DNA from: Clostridia bacterium
GTDB taxonomy: Bacteria > Bacillota > Clostridia > Christensenellales > Aristaeellaceae
Reading direction: 5' to 3'
DNA: 47,083 nucleotides
Assembly (NCBI GenBank): GCA_017501255.1
Contig: JAFVXE010000022.1
Coordinates: forward strand, 1 to 47,083
The translations under genes were made by a program, and so were the position numbers. Position 1 is the stretch's first letter. Each line of letters begins with the position of its first letter. Below, one piece after another: positions 18,038-25,821 of the stretch. The notes beneath the pieces were generated by a model, which saw only the letters and a list, made by a program, of their open reading frames with translations, was not told the DNA's origin and did not search any database.

Positions 18038-19384
18038 TTACACAGCGCCCTGAGCCAGCATGGCGTCGGCCACCTTGATGAAACCGGCGATGTTGGCACC
18101 GGCGATCAGGTCGCCTTCCATGCCATAGGCCTTGGCAGCCTTGAAGGACTCTTCGTAGATGCCCTTCATGATCTGCTGCAGCTTGGCGTCCACTTCTTCG
18201 GCGGTCCAGCTGTAGCGCATGGAGTTCTGGCTCATTTCCAAACCGGAAACCGCAACGCCACCGGCATTGACAGCCTTGGAGGGAGCCACGATGACGCCGT
18301 TCTGCTTGAAGTATTCCACAGCCTCGGCGGTGGTGGGCATATTGGCAACCTCAACATAATACTTGGTGCCGTTGGCCACGATGTTCTTGGCATCCTCGAT
18401 GCGCACTTCGTTCTGAGTGGCGCAGGGCATAGCCACATCCACCTTCACTTCCCAGGGCTTCTTGCCAGCGAAGAAGGGCACGCCGAACTTGTCGGCATAA
18501 TCCTGCACCTTGTCACGGCAGGAAGCACGCATCTCCAGCATATAGGCGATCTTCTCGGGGGTGTTGATGCCGTCTTCGTCGTAGACGTAACCGTCGGGGC
18601 CGGAGATGGTAACCACCTTGCCGCCCAGCTCGGTCACCTTCAGAGCGGTACCCCAGGCAACGTTGCCGAAGCCGGAAACAGCAAAGGTCTTGCCCTTGAT
18701 GTCTTCGCCGAAGGACTTGAGCATTTCAACAGTGTAGTACACAGCGCCGAAACCGGTGGCTTCGGGACGGATGAGGGAACCGCCGAAGGAGCGGCCCTTG
18801 CCGGTGAGCACGCCGGTGAACTCGTTGCGCAGGCGCTTGTACTGGCCGAACAGATAACCCACTTCACGGGCGCCCACACCGATGTCGCCGGCGGGCACGT
18901 CGGTATCGGGGCCGATGTGCTTGCTGAGCTCGGTCATGAAGCTCTGGCAGAAGCGCATCACTTCCATGTCACTCTTGCCCTTGGGGTCGAAGTCAGAGCC
19001 GCCCTTGCCGCCGCCCATGGGCAGGCCGGTCAGGCTGTTCTTGAAGGTCTGTTCAAAGCCCAGGAACTTGATCACGGACTCGTTGACAGAGGGATGGAAG
19101 CGCAGGCCGCCCTTGTAGGGGCCGATGGCGCTGTTGAACTGGATGCGGAAACCGCGGTTTACCTGCACCTTGCCGTTGTCATCAATCCACGGCACGCGGA
19201 ACTTGATGATGCGCTCGGGCTCGACGATGCTTTCCAGCACGCCGGCTTCCACATACTTGGGGCTCTTTTCAATAACAGGCTCCAGAGATTCCAGCACTTC
19301 GGTCACGGCCTGGATGAACTCGGGTTCGCCGGGATTTCTCTTTTCAACTCTTTCAAGGAGACCGATCAAATATTCATTCTTCAT
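18038..19384 (-). CDS. gdhA: NADP-specific glutamate dehydrogenase
   Basis: Converts 2-oxoglutarate and ammonium to glutamate, the main ammonium-assimilating step in many gut Clostridia. The 448 residues fit the hexameric family. The catalytic lysine segment is GLPMGGGKGGSDFDPKGKSD, the glycine-rich PAGDIGVGAREVGYLFG follows, and a Rossmann motif SGFGNVAWG lies in the coenzyme domain. The start at 19384 (MKNEYLIG) is preferred because GGAGTAGGA serves as the ribosome binding site. Transcription starts from a consensus promoter near 19.5 kb, a typical sign of high expression. Confidence 0.96.
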   Translation of the reverse strand: MKNEYLIGLLERVEKRNPGEPEFIQAVTEVLESLEPVIEKSPKYVEAGVLESIVEPERIIKFRVPWIDDNGKVQVNRGFRIQFNSAIGPYKGGLRFHPSVNESVIKFLGFEQTFKNSLTGLPMGGGKGGSDFDPKGKSDMEVMRFCQSFMTELSKHIGPDTDVPAGDIGVGAREVGYLFGQYKRLRNEFTGVLTGKGRSFGGSLIRPEATGFGAVYYTVEMLKSFGEDIKGKTFAVSGFGNVAWGTALKVTELGGKVVTISGPDGYVYDEDGINTPEKIAYMLEMRASCRDKVQDYADKFGVPFFAGKKPWEVKVDVAMPCATQNEVRIEDAKNIVANGTKYYVEVANMPTTAEAVEYFKQNGVIVAPSKAVNAGGVAVSGLEMSQNSMRYSWTAEEVDAKLQQIMKGIYEESFKAAKAYGMEGDLIAGANIAGFIKVADAMLAQGAV

Positions 19385-19490
19385 AAATCCTACTCCCATC
19401 GCATTGTATTAGCGTTCCTCTGGCGGATGCTTCCGCAATCGTGGAAAACGGGCTGGAACGCCGTAAAGTCTACCTCGTCAACCAAGGCTG

Positions 19491-19519
19491 ATTGTACAGT
19501 ATCCATTTTTTGTTGTCAA
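19491..19519 (-). promoter_or_regulatory. Promoter of gdhA
   Basis: Minus strand TTGACA (19514-19519), a 17-base spacer and TACAAT (19491-19496). The gdhA leader is about 100 bases. The gap 19385-19706 holds this promoter, two rightward ones and no gene. Confidence 0.82.
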
Positions 19520-19542
19520 TGGGACTGACCGCAAGATACAAT
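19513..19542 (+). promoter_or_regulatory. Possible rightward promoter overlapping the gdhA promoter
   Basis: TTGTCA (19513-19518), 18 bases, TACAAT (19537-19542). Its -35 lies on the gdhA -35, so the two could not be used at the same time. Confidence 0.4.
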
Positions 19543-19651
19543 GGCTGTACAGTACTTCTTTTGCATTTCCAAATTCAGACACCTTTCGACAAGCAGATGG
19601 TATTTTCGTCAAAATGCGACAGCGCATCTCTTTCCACCTCATTGGTATTTA

Positions 19652-19660
19652 TGCTATAAT
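19652..19660 (+). promoter_or_regulatory. Extended -10 promoter of the methyltransferase
   Basis: TGCTATAAT (19652-19660) with a weak TTTCCA 18 bases upstream, 46 bases ahead of the GTG start. Confidence 0.6.
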
Positions 19661-19706
19661 AATTTTCTCTCATTTGGATACCATCAACCGAAAGGACGTG
19701 AACCCC

Positions 19707-20465
19707 GTGGAAATCCGCAAGATCTTCGATACCATCCCGGAAACCTTTGACAAATACCGTTCCTGTTACTGTGCGGAGCTGTTTGACGATCTGATTGCCT
19801 ATGCAAACCTCGGCCCCGGCAAAACCGTGCTGGAGCTTGGGCCGGGCACCGGCCAGGCCACGGAGCCCGTTCTGAATACCGGCTGCGATTATTTCGCCAT
19901 TGAACTGGGCGAAAACCTGTACCGGAAGATGCAGGACAAGTTTTCAAGCCGCCCTAACTTCCACATCACCAACGATGATTTCATCACGCATTCCTTCGGC
20001 GACCAGCGGTTCGACCTGATTTATTCCGCCGCCACCATCCAGTGGATTCCGGAAGAAATCGCCTTTTCCAAGACCTTAGAACTGCTGAAACCCGGCGGCA
20101 CGCTGGCCATGTTGCTCACCCGCGGCGACTACCGCACCCCCAACCCGGCGCTCCACGCCCGCATTCAGGAGGTGTACCGGCAGCATTTCAAGCCCGAGAC
20201 TTCCTATCCCTGCCGTGGCTTTGGCTATGCCAACGCTCCCCAATACGGCTATGAGGCCTTTGAGCAGCGGGAGTATCCCACCAGCCGCATATTCACTGCT
20301 GATGAATACGTGGGCTACTGCGGCACTCACTGCGACCACATCGCCCTTGCCGAGCCGGGCAGAAGCCTGTTCTTCGGCGGTATCCGTCAGGCGGTGCTGG
20401 ATGCAGGCGACCGGCTGGAATCCATCGATACCCATGTGCTCTACCTGACCCGCAAACCCCTGTAA
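19707..20465 (+). CDS. Class I SAM-dependent methyltransferase
   Basis: A methyltransferase of about 252 residues with motif I VLELGPGTGQAT and the acidic strand-2 residue in YFAIELGENL. It resembles trans-aconitate methyltransferase-like proteins of Bacillota: the first residues (IRKIFDTIPETFDKYRSCY) form a substrate-lid helix and the late IQWIPEEI segment replaces the usual motif. The frame is open to 19614, but the promoter near 19.66 kb lies inside that extension, so GTG 19707 behind AAAGGA is chosen. Substrate unknown. Confidence 0.8.
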   Translation: MEIRKIFDTIPETFDKYRSCYCAELFDDLIAYANLGPGKTVLELGPGTGQATEPVLNTGCDYFAIELGENLYRKMQDKFSSRPNFHITNDDFITHSFGDQRFDLIYSAATIQWIPEEIAFSKTLELLKPGGTLAMLLTRGDYRTPNPALHARIQEVYRQHFKPETSYPCRGFGYANAPQYGYEAFEQREYPTSRIFTADEYVGYCGTHCDHIALAEPGRSLFFGGIRQAVLDAGDRLESIDTHVLYLTRKPL

Positions 20466-20484
20466 TGCTTTTTCTCATCCCGGC

Positions 20485-20513
20485 TTGCGCTCCCCCTGCG
20501 CCGGTGCTATACT
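20485..20513 (+). promoter_or_regulatory. Promoter of azlCD
   Basis: TTGCGC (20485-20490), a 17-base spacer and TATACT (20508-20513) with a TG before the -10. Confidence 0.7.
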
Positions 20514-20537
20514 CTACCGGGAAACGGAGGGACGATG

Positions 20538-21248
20538 ATGCAATCAAATGGTATCAAGCGCAAGGCGCTGGCAGCGGCTTTCCCCCATACGCTGCCTATT
20601 CTGACAGGGTTTGGCTTTCTGGGGGTGGCTTACGGCATCCATATGAGCGTATCCGGCTTTCCTTTCTGGTACCCCATGCTCATGGCCATGACCATCTACG
20701 GCGGTTCGCTGGAATTTGTGTGCGTATCCATGCTGCTGAGCAGCTTTGCACCCCTTGCCACCTTTCTGATGGCGCTGCTCATTCAGGCACGCCATCTGTT
20801 TTACGGCATCGCCATGCTGGACAAGTACCGGGATCTGGGCTGGAAACGGTTCTACCTGATTTTCGGGCTGGTGGACGAATCCTTCTCCATCAACTGCAGC
20901 GCAGAGGTACCCATGGGCGTTGACAGAGGCTGGTTTTACTTTTTCGTCACCCTGCTCAACCAGTGCTACTGGGTTTGTGCTGCCACCATCGGCGGCTTGC
21001 TGGGTTCCCTGATCACCTTTGATACCATGGGGCTGGATTTCGTGATGACGGCTATGTTTGTGGTCATCTTTCTGGAACAGTGGCTCAAGGAAAAGCAGCA
21101 TCTGTCATCCCTCATCGGCGTTATTGCATCGGTTCTGTGCCTGATGGTCTTTGGCAAGGATTCGTTTCTTGTGCCTGCCATGGCCGTGATTCTCTGTATG
21201 CTGACCCTGTGCCGCAAACCCATTGAAAAGGCGGGTGATACGCTGTGA
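20538..21248 (+). CDS. azlC: AzlC-type branched-chain amino acid exporter, large subunit
   Basis: The large membrane subunit of the AzlCD exporter of branched-chain amino acids and their analogues. About 236 residues with the family pattern: [20 protein letters not shown] at the start, then [11 protein letters not shown] and [11 protein letters not shown], then several hydrophobic helices. ATG 20538 lies 7 bases from GGAGG; ATG 20535 is also possible. Its stop overlaps the azlD start by four bases (GTGA), so the two are translated together. Confidence 0.92.
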   Translation: MQSNGIKRKALAAAFPHTLPILTGFGFLGVAYGIHMSVSGFPFWYPMLMAMTIYGGSLEFVCVSMLLSSFAPLATFLMALLIQARHLFYGIAMLDKYRDLGWKRFYLIFGLVDESFSINCSAEVPMGVDRGWFYFFVTLLNQCYWVCAATIGGLLGSLITFDTMGLDFVMTAMFVVIFLEQWLKEKQHLSSLIGVIASVLCLMVFGKDSFLVPAMAVILCMLTLCRKPIEKAGDTL

Positions 21249-21568
21249 CCCTTGCCCAGCAATTCATCACCATCGGCTTGTGCGCCCTTGCCACCATGCT
21301 GACCCGCTTCGTCCCCTTCCTGCTGTTTTCCGGCAAGCGCACGCCCCGTTTCATTCAGTATCTGGGACAGGCTCTGCCCGGCGCCATTTTTGGTATGCTG
21401 GTGGTCTACTGTCTTAAAAGCGTGAATCCCTTGGTCTACAGCCACGGTCTACCGGAAGGCCTGGCCATTCTGGTGACCATCTGCCTGCACCTGTGGAAGC
21501 GGCAGATGCTCCTCTCCATCGCCGGGGGTACGGTGTGCTATATGCTGCTGATCCAGTTAGTATTCTGA
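21245..21568 (+). CDS. azlD: AzlD-type small subunit of the branched-chain amino acid exporter
   Basis: A 107-residue protein with three to four membrane helices and the AzlD patterns [17 protein letters not shown] and [18 protein letters not shown]. It starts at GTG 21245, overlapping azlC. A strong terminator lies 24 bases after the stop. AzlCD exports leucine, isoleucine, valine and toxic analogues. Confidence 0.92.
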   Translation: MTLAQQFITIGLCALATMLTRFVPFLLFSGKRTPRFIQYLGQALPGAIFGMLVVYCLKSVNPLVYSHGLPEGLAILVTICLHLWKRQMLLSIAGGTVCYMLLIQLVF

Positions 21569-21591
21569 TCTTTCATCATCATCGCTTTTTC

Positions 21592-21618
21592 GCCTGCGCA
21601 GGGTTGCGCAGGCTTTTT
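21592..21618 (+). terminator. Terminator of azlCD
   Basis: A perfect 9-base stem (GCCTGCGCA/TGCGCAGGC) with a GGGT loop and a T-run (21614-21618). The distal arm contains the -35 of the next promoter. Confidence 0.88.
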
Positions 21619-21633
21619 CAATCGTGTTACAAT
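21604..21633 (+). promoter_or_regulatory. Promoter of the MATE/RNA-repair operon, inside the azlCD terminator
   Basis: TTGCGC (21604-21609), an 18-base spacer and TACAAT (21628-21633). The -35 is formed by the loop and distal arm of the azlCD terminator hairpin. Confidence 0.65.
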
Positions 21634-21667
21634 AGAAGCCGCAACACAGAAAAGAGGCTTCGTTTTC

Positions 21668-23059
21668 ATGCAAACCACGCAAATCAAGGATTTTACCAAA
21701 GGCCCCATCGCCAGAGAACTGATCATTTTCTCCCTGCCGCTGTTTTTGTCCAACCTGCTGCAGATCGTTTACAACATGGTGGATATGATCGTCATCGGCA
21801 ACCACTTGGGCAAAACTGCTCTGTCCGCCGTGGCAGTGGGCGGCGATGTGGGGCATCTGCTTACCTTCTTCGCCATTGGTTTTTCCGGTGCCGGGCAGGT
21901 GATCATCGCCCGCCTGATCGGAGCCAGAAGGCAGAAGGACATCGGCGTATTCGTGGGCACCATGACGGGCTTTTTGCTGTTTTCCGCTCTGCTCATCAGC
22001 ATCATCGGCTTTCTTTTCCGCCACACTTTGCTGGAGTTGATGAACACGCCCCCGGAGGCCTATCAGGGCGCATTGGAATACTCCACCGTATCCATGGCGG
22101 GTCTGGTGTTCATCTACGGCTACAACATCGTCAGCGCCATTTTGCGAGGCATGGGCGATTCCAAACATCCCTTCATTTTCATCAGCATTGCGGCCGTGCT
22201 CAATCTGGTGCTGGATATCCTGTTTGTCATGGTCTTCGAAATGGGCCCCGCAGGGGCTGCCCTTGCCACGGTGATCGGTCAGGCCGTCAGCTTTATTGCC
22301 TGTTCCATCTTCCTTGTGCGCAACAAGGAACAATTTCAGCTGAATGTACGGCCCTCCGCCTTTGTACGCTGGAATCGTGAAATGCTCAGCGATCTGCTGA
22401 AGCTGGGCATCCCCATGGCCATCAAGAGCGCAGCTGTTCAGATTTCCCGTCTCTTCGTCAACGCCTGGATCAACTCCTATGGCATTGCGGTTTCCGCTTT
22501 CGCAGGCATTGCCAACAAGGTTTGCAACGTAAGTATTCTGGTATCCAACGCCATGAACACCTCCGGTTCCACCGTGGTGGGCCAGAATCTGGCTGCCGGT
22601 GAGTTCCGCCGTGTAAAGAGGACTTTGGGGGCGCTGGCCGTCATCACCCTTTCGGTGGCGGCAGTGTTCTCCGGCGCTATCCTTTTGTTCCCGCAGGCCA
22701 TTTTCGGCATCTTTACCACCGACCCGTCCGTCATGGCGCTGGTGCCCGGTTATGTGCCCATTGCGGTGCTGCTGTTCTTCGGCAGCGCCTTCCGTGCCAT
22801 CATGAATGCCCTGATCAACGGCAGCGGCAACCACAACATCAACTTCGCCACTGCCATTCTGGACGGCATCGTGATGCGTGTGGGGCTTTCCCTGCTGTTT
22901 GGTCTGGCGCTGCACATGGAGCATTACGGTTTCTGGCTGGGCGATGCTTTGGCTGGCTTTACCCCTTTCTGGATCGGTCTGGTGTTCTACTTGACCGGCA
23001 ACTGGAAGAAAGGACGCATGGTACCAATGGAGGAAACAGACGATGTACGAGCCGAATGA
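21668..23059 (+). CDS. MATE family efflux transporter
   Basis: A 463-residue, twelve-helix exporter of the multidrug and toxin extrusion family, driven by H+ or Na+. The start (PIARELIIFSLPLFLSNLLQ), the VDMIVIGNHLG segment and the internal repeat at GIPMAIKSAAVQISRLFVN are family hallmarks. The ATG at 21668 follows AGAGG. Its last 17 bases overlap the next gene, a methyltransferase, so it is the first gene of a four-gene operon with RNA ligase and HD-Pnk. Substrate unknown; there is no sign of a physical link to RNA repair. Confidence 0.93.
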   Translation: MQTTQIKDFTKGPIARELIIFSLPLFLSNLLQIVYNMVDMIVIGNHLGKTALSAVAVGGDVGHLLTFFAIGFSGAGQVIIARLIGARRQKDIGVFVGTMTGFLLFSALLISIIGFLFRHTLLELMNTPPEAYQGALEYSTVSMAGLVFIYGYNIVSAILRGMGDSKHPFIFISIAAVLNLVLDILFVMVFEMGPAGAALATVIGQAVSFIACSIFLVRNKEQFQLNVRPSAFVRWNREMLSDLLKLGIPMAIKSAAVQISRLFVNAWINSYGIAVSAFAGIANKVCNVSILVSNAMNTSGSTVVGQNLAAGEFRRVKRTLGALAVITLSVAAVFSGAILLFPQAIFGIFTTDPSVMALVPGYVPIAVLLFFGSAFRAIMNALINGSGNHNINFATAILDGIVMRVGLSLLFGLALHMEHYGFWLGDALAGFTPFWIGLVFYLTGNWKKGRMVPMEETDDVRAE

Positions 23060-23738
23060 CCGCATGGATACCAAACTGGCCTGTGCCTGGGTACGGGGCG
23101 TTTCCCTGCGCACCAGCGAGCCAGTCCTCGCAGGTGACCTGACCACCAAACCCATTGACCAGCTCACCCCGGAAGAGGTGCAGTGCATCCTGACCGCCGG
23201 AAAAAAAGCGGAGATGAAGCTGTACCGGTTCAAGAATCACCACGATCTGCCCCGGGTGAAGCGGGTGCTGGGTATTCTCAGCGGTCTGCAGCCGGAATCC
23301 CTGCTGGATGTAGGCAGCGGTCGGGGCGTGTTCCTCTTCCCCTTCCTTCATACCTTTCCCGGCGTGCCGGTCACCTCGCTGGATCTGCTGCCCCATCGGG
23401 TGCAGCTGCTTCAGGATGTACAGCAGGGCGGCTATCCGCACCTGACAGCGTTGGAGCAGGATATCACCCAGTGGCAGATGCCGGATGATTCCTTTGATGT
23501 GGTCACCCTTTTGGAGGTGTTAGAGCACATTCCCAATGTAGAAGAGGCCATCCGTGCCGCTGTCCGGCTGGCCAAGCGCAGCGTGATTGTCAGCGTGCCT
23601 TCCAAGCCGGATAACAACCCGGAGCATATTCACCTGCTGACCAAGCCCATCCTGACAGAGCTGTTTGCCAAAGCAGGCTGCGCCAATCTGCATTTTGACG
23701 GCGTGCCCAACCACCTGATTGCCGTCGCTTGGCTATAA
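23043..23738 (+). CDS. Class I SAM-dependent methyltransferase in the RNA-repair operon
   Basis: A 231-residue methyltransferase with motif I LLDVGSGRG (87-95), an acidic residue at the end of strand 2 (SLDLLPH) and FDVVTLLEVLEHI (151-163). The N-terminal 80 residues are not a standard part of the fold. Glu158, Glu161 and His162 with later His195/His197 resemble the metal ligands of the RNA 2'-O-methyltransferase Hen1. However, ExxEH is also widespread in ordinary small-molecule methyltransferases. The ATG overlaps the MATE gene by 17 bases and follows GGAGG. The RNA ligase starts 23 bases after its stop. Confidence 0.85.
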   Translation: MYEPNDRMDTKLACAWVRGVSLRTSEPVLAGDLTTKPIDQLTPEEVQCILTAGKKAEMKLYRFKNHHDLPRVKRVLGILSGLQPESLLDVGSGRGVFLFPFLHTFPGVPVTSLDLLPHRVQLLQDVQQGGYPHLTALEQDITQWQMPDDSFDVVTLLEVLEHIPNVEEAIRAAVRLAKRSVIVSVPSKPDNNPEHIHLLTKPILTELFAKAGCANLHFDGVPNHLIAVAWL

Positions 23739-23761
23739 TAAAAAAGAAAAGAGAAAAAGAC

Positions 23762-24589
23762 ATGGACGATTACCGCATGATCAAATATCCCCGCACCCCG
23801 CATATCGAAGGTTCCCGCCTGCAACCCGGTGACGAGGATCTTTCCCAGATCCCCTTTGACGAGATCGCCGGGCTGCCGTTGGTGATCGAAGAAAAAATCG
23901 ACGGTGCCAATACCGCCCTGTCCTTCGACCCAAGCGGTCAGCTGCTGCTGCAGAGCCGGGGCCATTACCTGACCGGCGGCTACCGGGAGAAACACTACCA
24001 GCTGTACAAGCAGTGGGCCGGTATTCATCAGGAAGCTTTCTGGCAGGTGCTGGGCTGCCGTTACGTGATGTACGGCGAATGGATGTACGCCAAACACAGC
24101 ATCTTTTACGATGCGCTGCCCCACTACTTTATGGAGTTTGACATCCTGGACCGTCAGACCGGCGAGTTCCTTTCCACGGACCGCCGCCATGAAATGCTGA
24201 AAACCCTGCCGGTGTGTTCCGTGCCTGTGCTGGCCAAAGGCACCTTTACCCGGATGGCGGATGTGCTCCGCTATCTGGGTGACAGCTGCTACATTACCGA
24301 AAATCATCTGGACAACCTGCGCACCGCCACCGAAAAGGAAGGCCAGAATGTGGAACGTTCCCTGCGGGAGACCGACGCCGCCCGCACCATGGAAGGCCTG
24401 TACCTGAAAGTGGAGGAAAATGGTCAAGTGACCCGCCGGGTGAAGTTTGTGCGTTCCAGTTTCCTGCAAACGGTGGAACAATCCCAGAGCCACTGGCTGG
24501 AAAGGCCCATCATTCCCAACCAGCTCTGCCGGCCCATCGGCGATTTGTATCTGCCTCAGCTGCCCAAGGAGCCTGCCTATGACCGCTGA
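23762..24589 (+). CDS. RNA ligase, Rnl-type nucleotidyltransferase
   Basis: A 275-residue covalent nucleotidyltransferase of the RNA_ligase family, which seals 3'-OH/5'-phosphate RNA breaks through an enzyme-AMP intermediate. Motif I is KIDG with the adenylated Lys45, followed by SRG (65-67), YGEW (104-107) as motif III, FMEFDI (123-128) as motif IIIa, EGLYLK (211-216) as motif IV and VKFVR with Lys228 as motif V. It is short and appears to lack a large accessory domain. ATG 23762 is chosen over an in-frame ATA/TTG-like extension because it follows a purine-rich leader. It overlaps the HD-Pnk gene by 11 bases. Confidence 0.9.
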   Translation: MDDYRMIKYPRTPHIEGSRLQPGDEDLSQIPFDEIAGLPLVIEEKIDGANTALSFDPSGQLLLQSRGHYLTGGYREKHYQLYKQWAGIHQEAFWQVLGCRYVMYGEWMYAKHSIFYDALPHYFMEFDILDRQTGEFLSTDRRHEMLKTLPVCSVPVLAKGTFTRMADVLRYLGDSCYITENHLDNLRTATEKEGQNVERSLRETDAARTMEGLYLKVEENGQVTRRVKFVRSSFLQTVEQSQSHWLERPIIPNQLCRPIGDLYLPQLPKEPAYDR

Positions 24590-25751
24590 ATGGAAGGCCC
24601 TCTGGTCTGCACTGCCGGAGAGCCCGGATGAACCCATCCGCTGGGAAGCCATCACCGCCACCGGCTATGGCAGCTTCGCCCGTCAGATGGCGCAGACCCA
24701 GCAAAACCCTGTATGGCACGGCGAAGGGGATGTATGGAGCCATACCCGGATGGTGTGCGAGCAGTTGGTGAAACTACCCGCCTACCGGGCAGAAAACCTT
24801 CCCCATCAGCGGATGCTGTTTCTGGCAGCGCTGCTCCACGATATCGGAAAGGTTCCTTGCACGGTGATGGAGGATGGCAAGTGGACTTCCCCTCACCATG
24901 CCACCACCGGCGCCCGGATGGCACGCCGCTATCTTTGGGTGGACTGCGGGCTGTGCGGCACTCCCGAAGCTCAGCAGCTCCGGGAAACCATCTGCTGGCT
25001 GGTGCGCTATCATATGGTGCCTGCCCATCTGCTGGAGCAGAAGGACCCGGAGCACCGGCTGAGCAAAATCGCCAGCAATGGTCTGCTGCTGCCGGATTTC
25101 ACCGTCCATCGTCTGTGCCTGCTGGCCCAGGCCGATGCGCTGGGGCGAATTGCGGAGGATACCGCTGAAGGTGCTGAAAAACCGCAGCTGTGCGCCATGG
25201 CCGCCGAGGATTCGGGCTGTCTCCACAGCCCCCGCCCCTTTGCTACAGCCCATACCGCCCGGGCCTATCTGTCCGGACGAAAGGTGTGGCCCGGACAGGC
25301 GCTTTTTGATGATGCCTGGGGGCAGGTCACCTTGCTGTGCGGGCTGCCCGGTACCGGCAAGGATACTTGGATTGTCGAAAACTGCCCCCATTTGCCCATG
25401 GTCAGTCTGGATGAACTGCGCAAGGAACTGCGCATCTCCCCCACCGATTCTCAGGGGCCAGTGGTACAGGCAGGCAAAGAACGCTGCCGGGAACTGCTCC
25501 GGGCGCATCAGCCCTTTGTTTACAACGCCACCAACCTGACTTTCTCCACCCGGGCAGGGTTTGTGGAACTGTTTGAAAACTATGGTGCTTCCGTGCACAT
25601 CGTTTATCTGGAAACCCCGTGGGAAGAACAGCTGCGCCGCAACCAAAACCGCTGCGCCGTTGTGCCGGAAGCCGCCATCGGGCATATGCTGGACAAGCTG
25701 AGCCCGCCGGAAGCATACGAAGCACGATGGGTGGAGTATGTCTGTGTATGA
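24579..25751 (+). CDS. HD-Pnk: HD phosphoesterase fused to P-loop polynucleotide kinase
   Basis: A 390-residue two-domain protein. The N-terminal HD domain has His55, His87-Asp88 (LLHDIGK), His106/His107 and Asp186. The C-terminal kinase has a P-loop GLPGTGKDT (255-263), an acceptor-binding segment SLDELRKEL (276-284, Asp278), NATN (317-320) and an arginine-rich lid QLRRNQNR (351-358). This is the arrangement of HD-Pnk enzymes described in Runella, where the HD part removes 2',3'-cyclic or 3' phosphates and the kinase phosphorylates 5'-OH ends. With the ligase just upstream, the pair can heal and seal RNA cut by a ribonuclease toxin. ATG 24579 overlaps the ligase stop and has AAGGAG. Confidence 0.88.
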   Translation: MTAEWKALWSALPESPDEPIRWEAITATGYGSFARQMAQTQQNPVWHGEGDVWSHTRMVCEQLVKLPAYRAENLPHQRMLFLAALLHDIGKVPCTVMEDGKWTSPHHATTGARMARRYLWVDCGLCGTPEAQQLRETICWLVRYHMVPAHLLEQKDPEHRLSKIASNGLLLPDFTVHRLCLLAQADALGRIAEDTAEGAEKPQLCAMAAEDSGCLHSPRPFATAHTARAYLSGRKVWPGQALFDDAWGQVTLLCGLPGTGKDTWIVENCPHLPMVSLDELRKELRISPTDSQGPVVQAGKERCRELLRAHQPFVYNATNLTFSTRAGFVELFENYGASVHIVYLETPWEEQLRRNQNRCAVVPEAAIGHMLDKLSPPEAYEARWVEYVCV

Positions 25752-25770
25752 GCGATACGAGTCGCCATTG

Positions 25771-25811
25771 AAAAGAGACCGTGTATCCAAGCCGGATACA
25801 CGGTCTCTTTT
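25771..25811. terminator. Bidirectional terminator between HD-Pnk and the GGDEF/EAL gene
   Basis: A perfect 18-base stem with an AAGCC loop (25771-25788 and 25794-25811). Runs of A and T at both ends let it stop transcription from both sides of this convergent junction. Confidence 0.95.
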
Positions 25812-25821
25812 GATCCATCTG

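Noticed and set aside
23734..23739. TATAAT at the end of the methyltransferase as a promoter for the RNA ligase
   Set aside because: No -35 at 16-18 bases; the box includes the stop codon and is probably chance.
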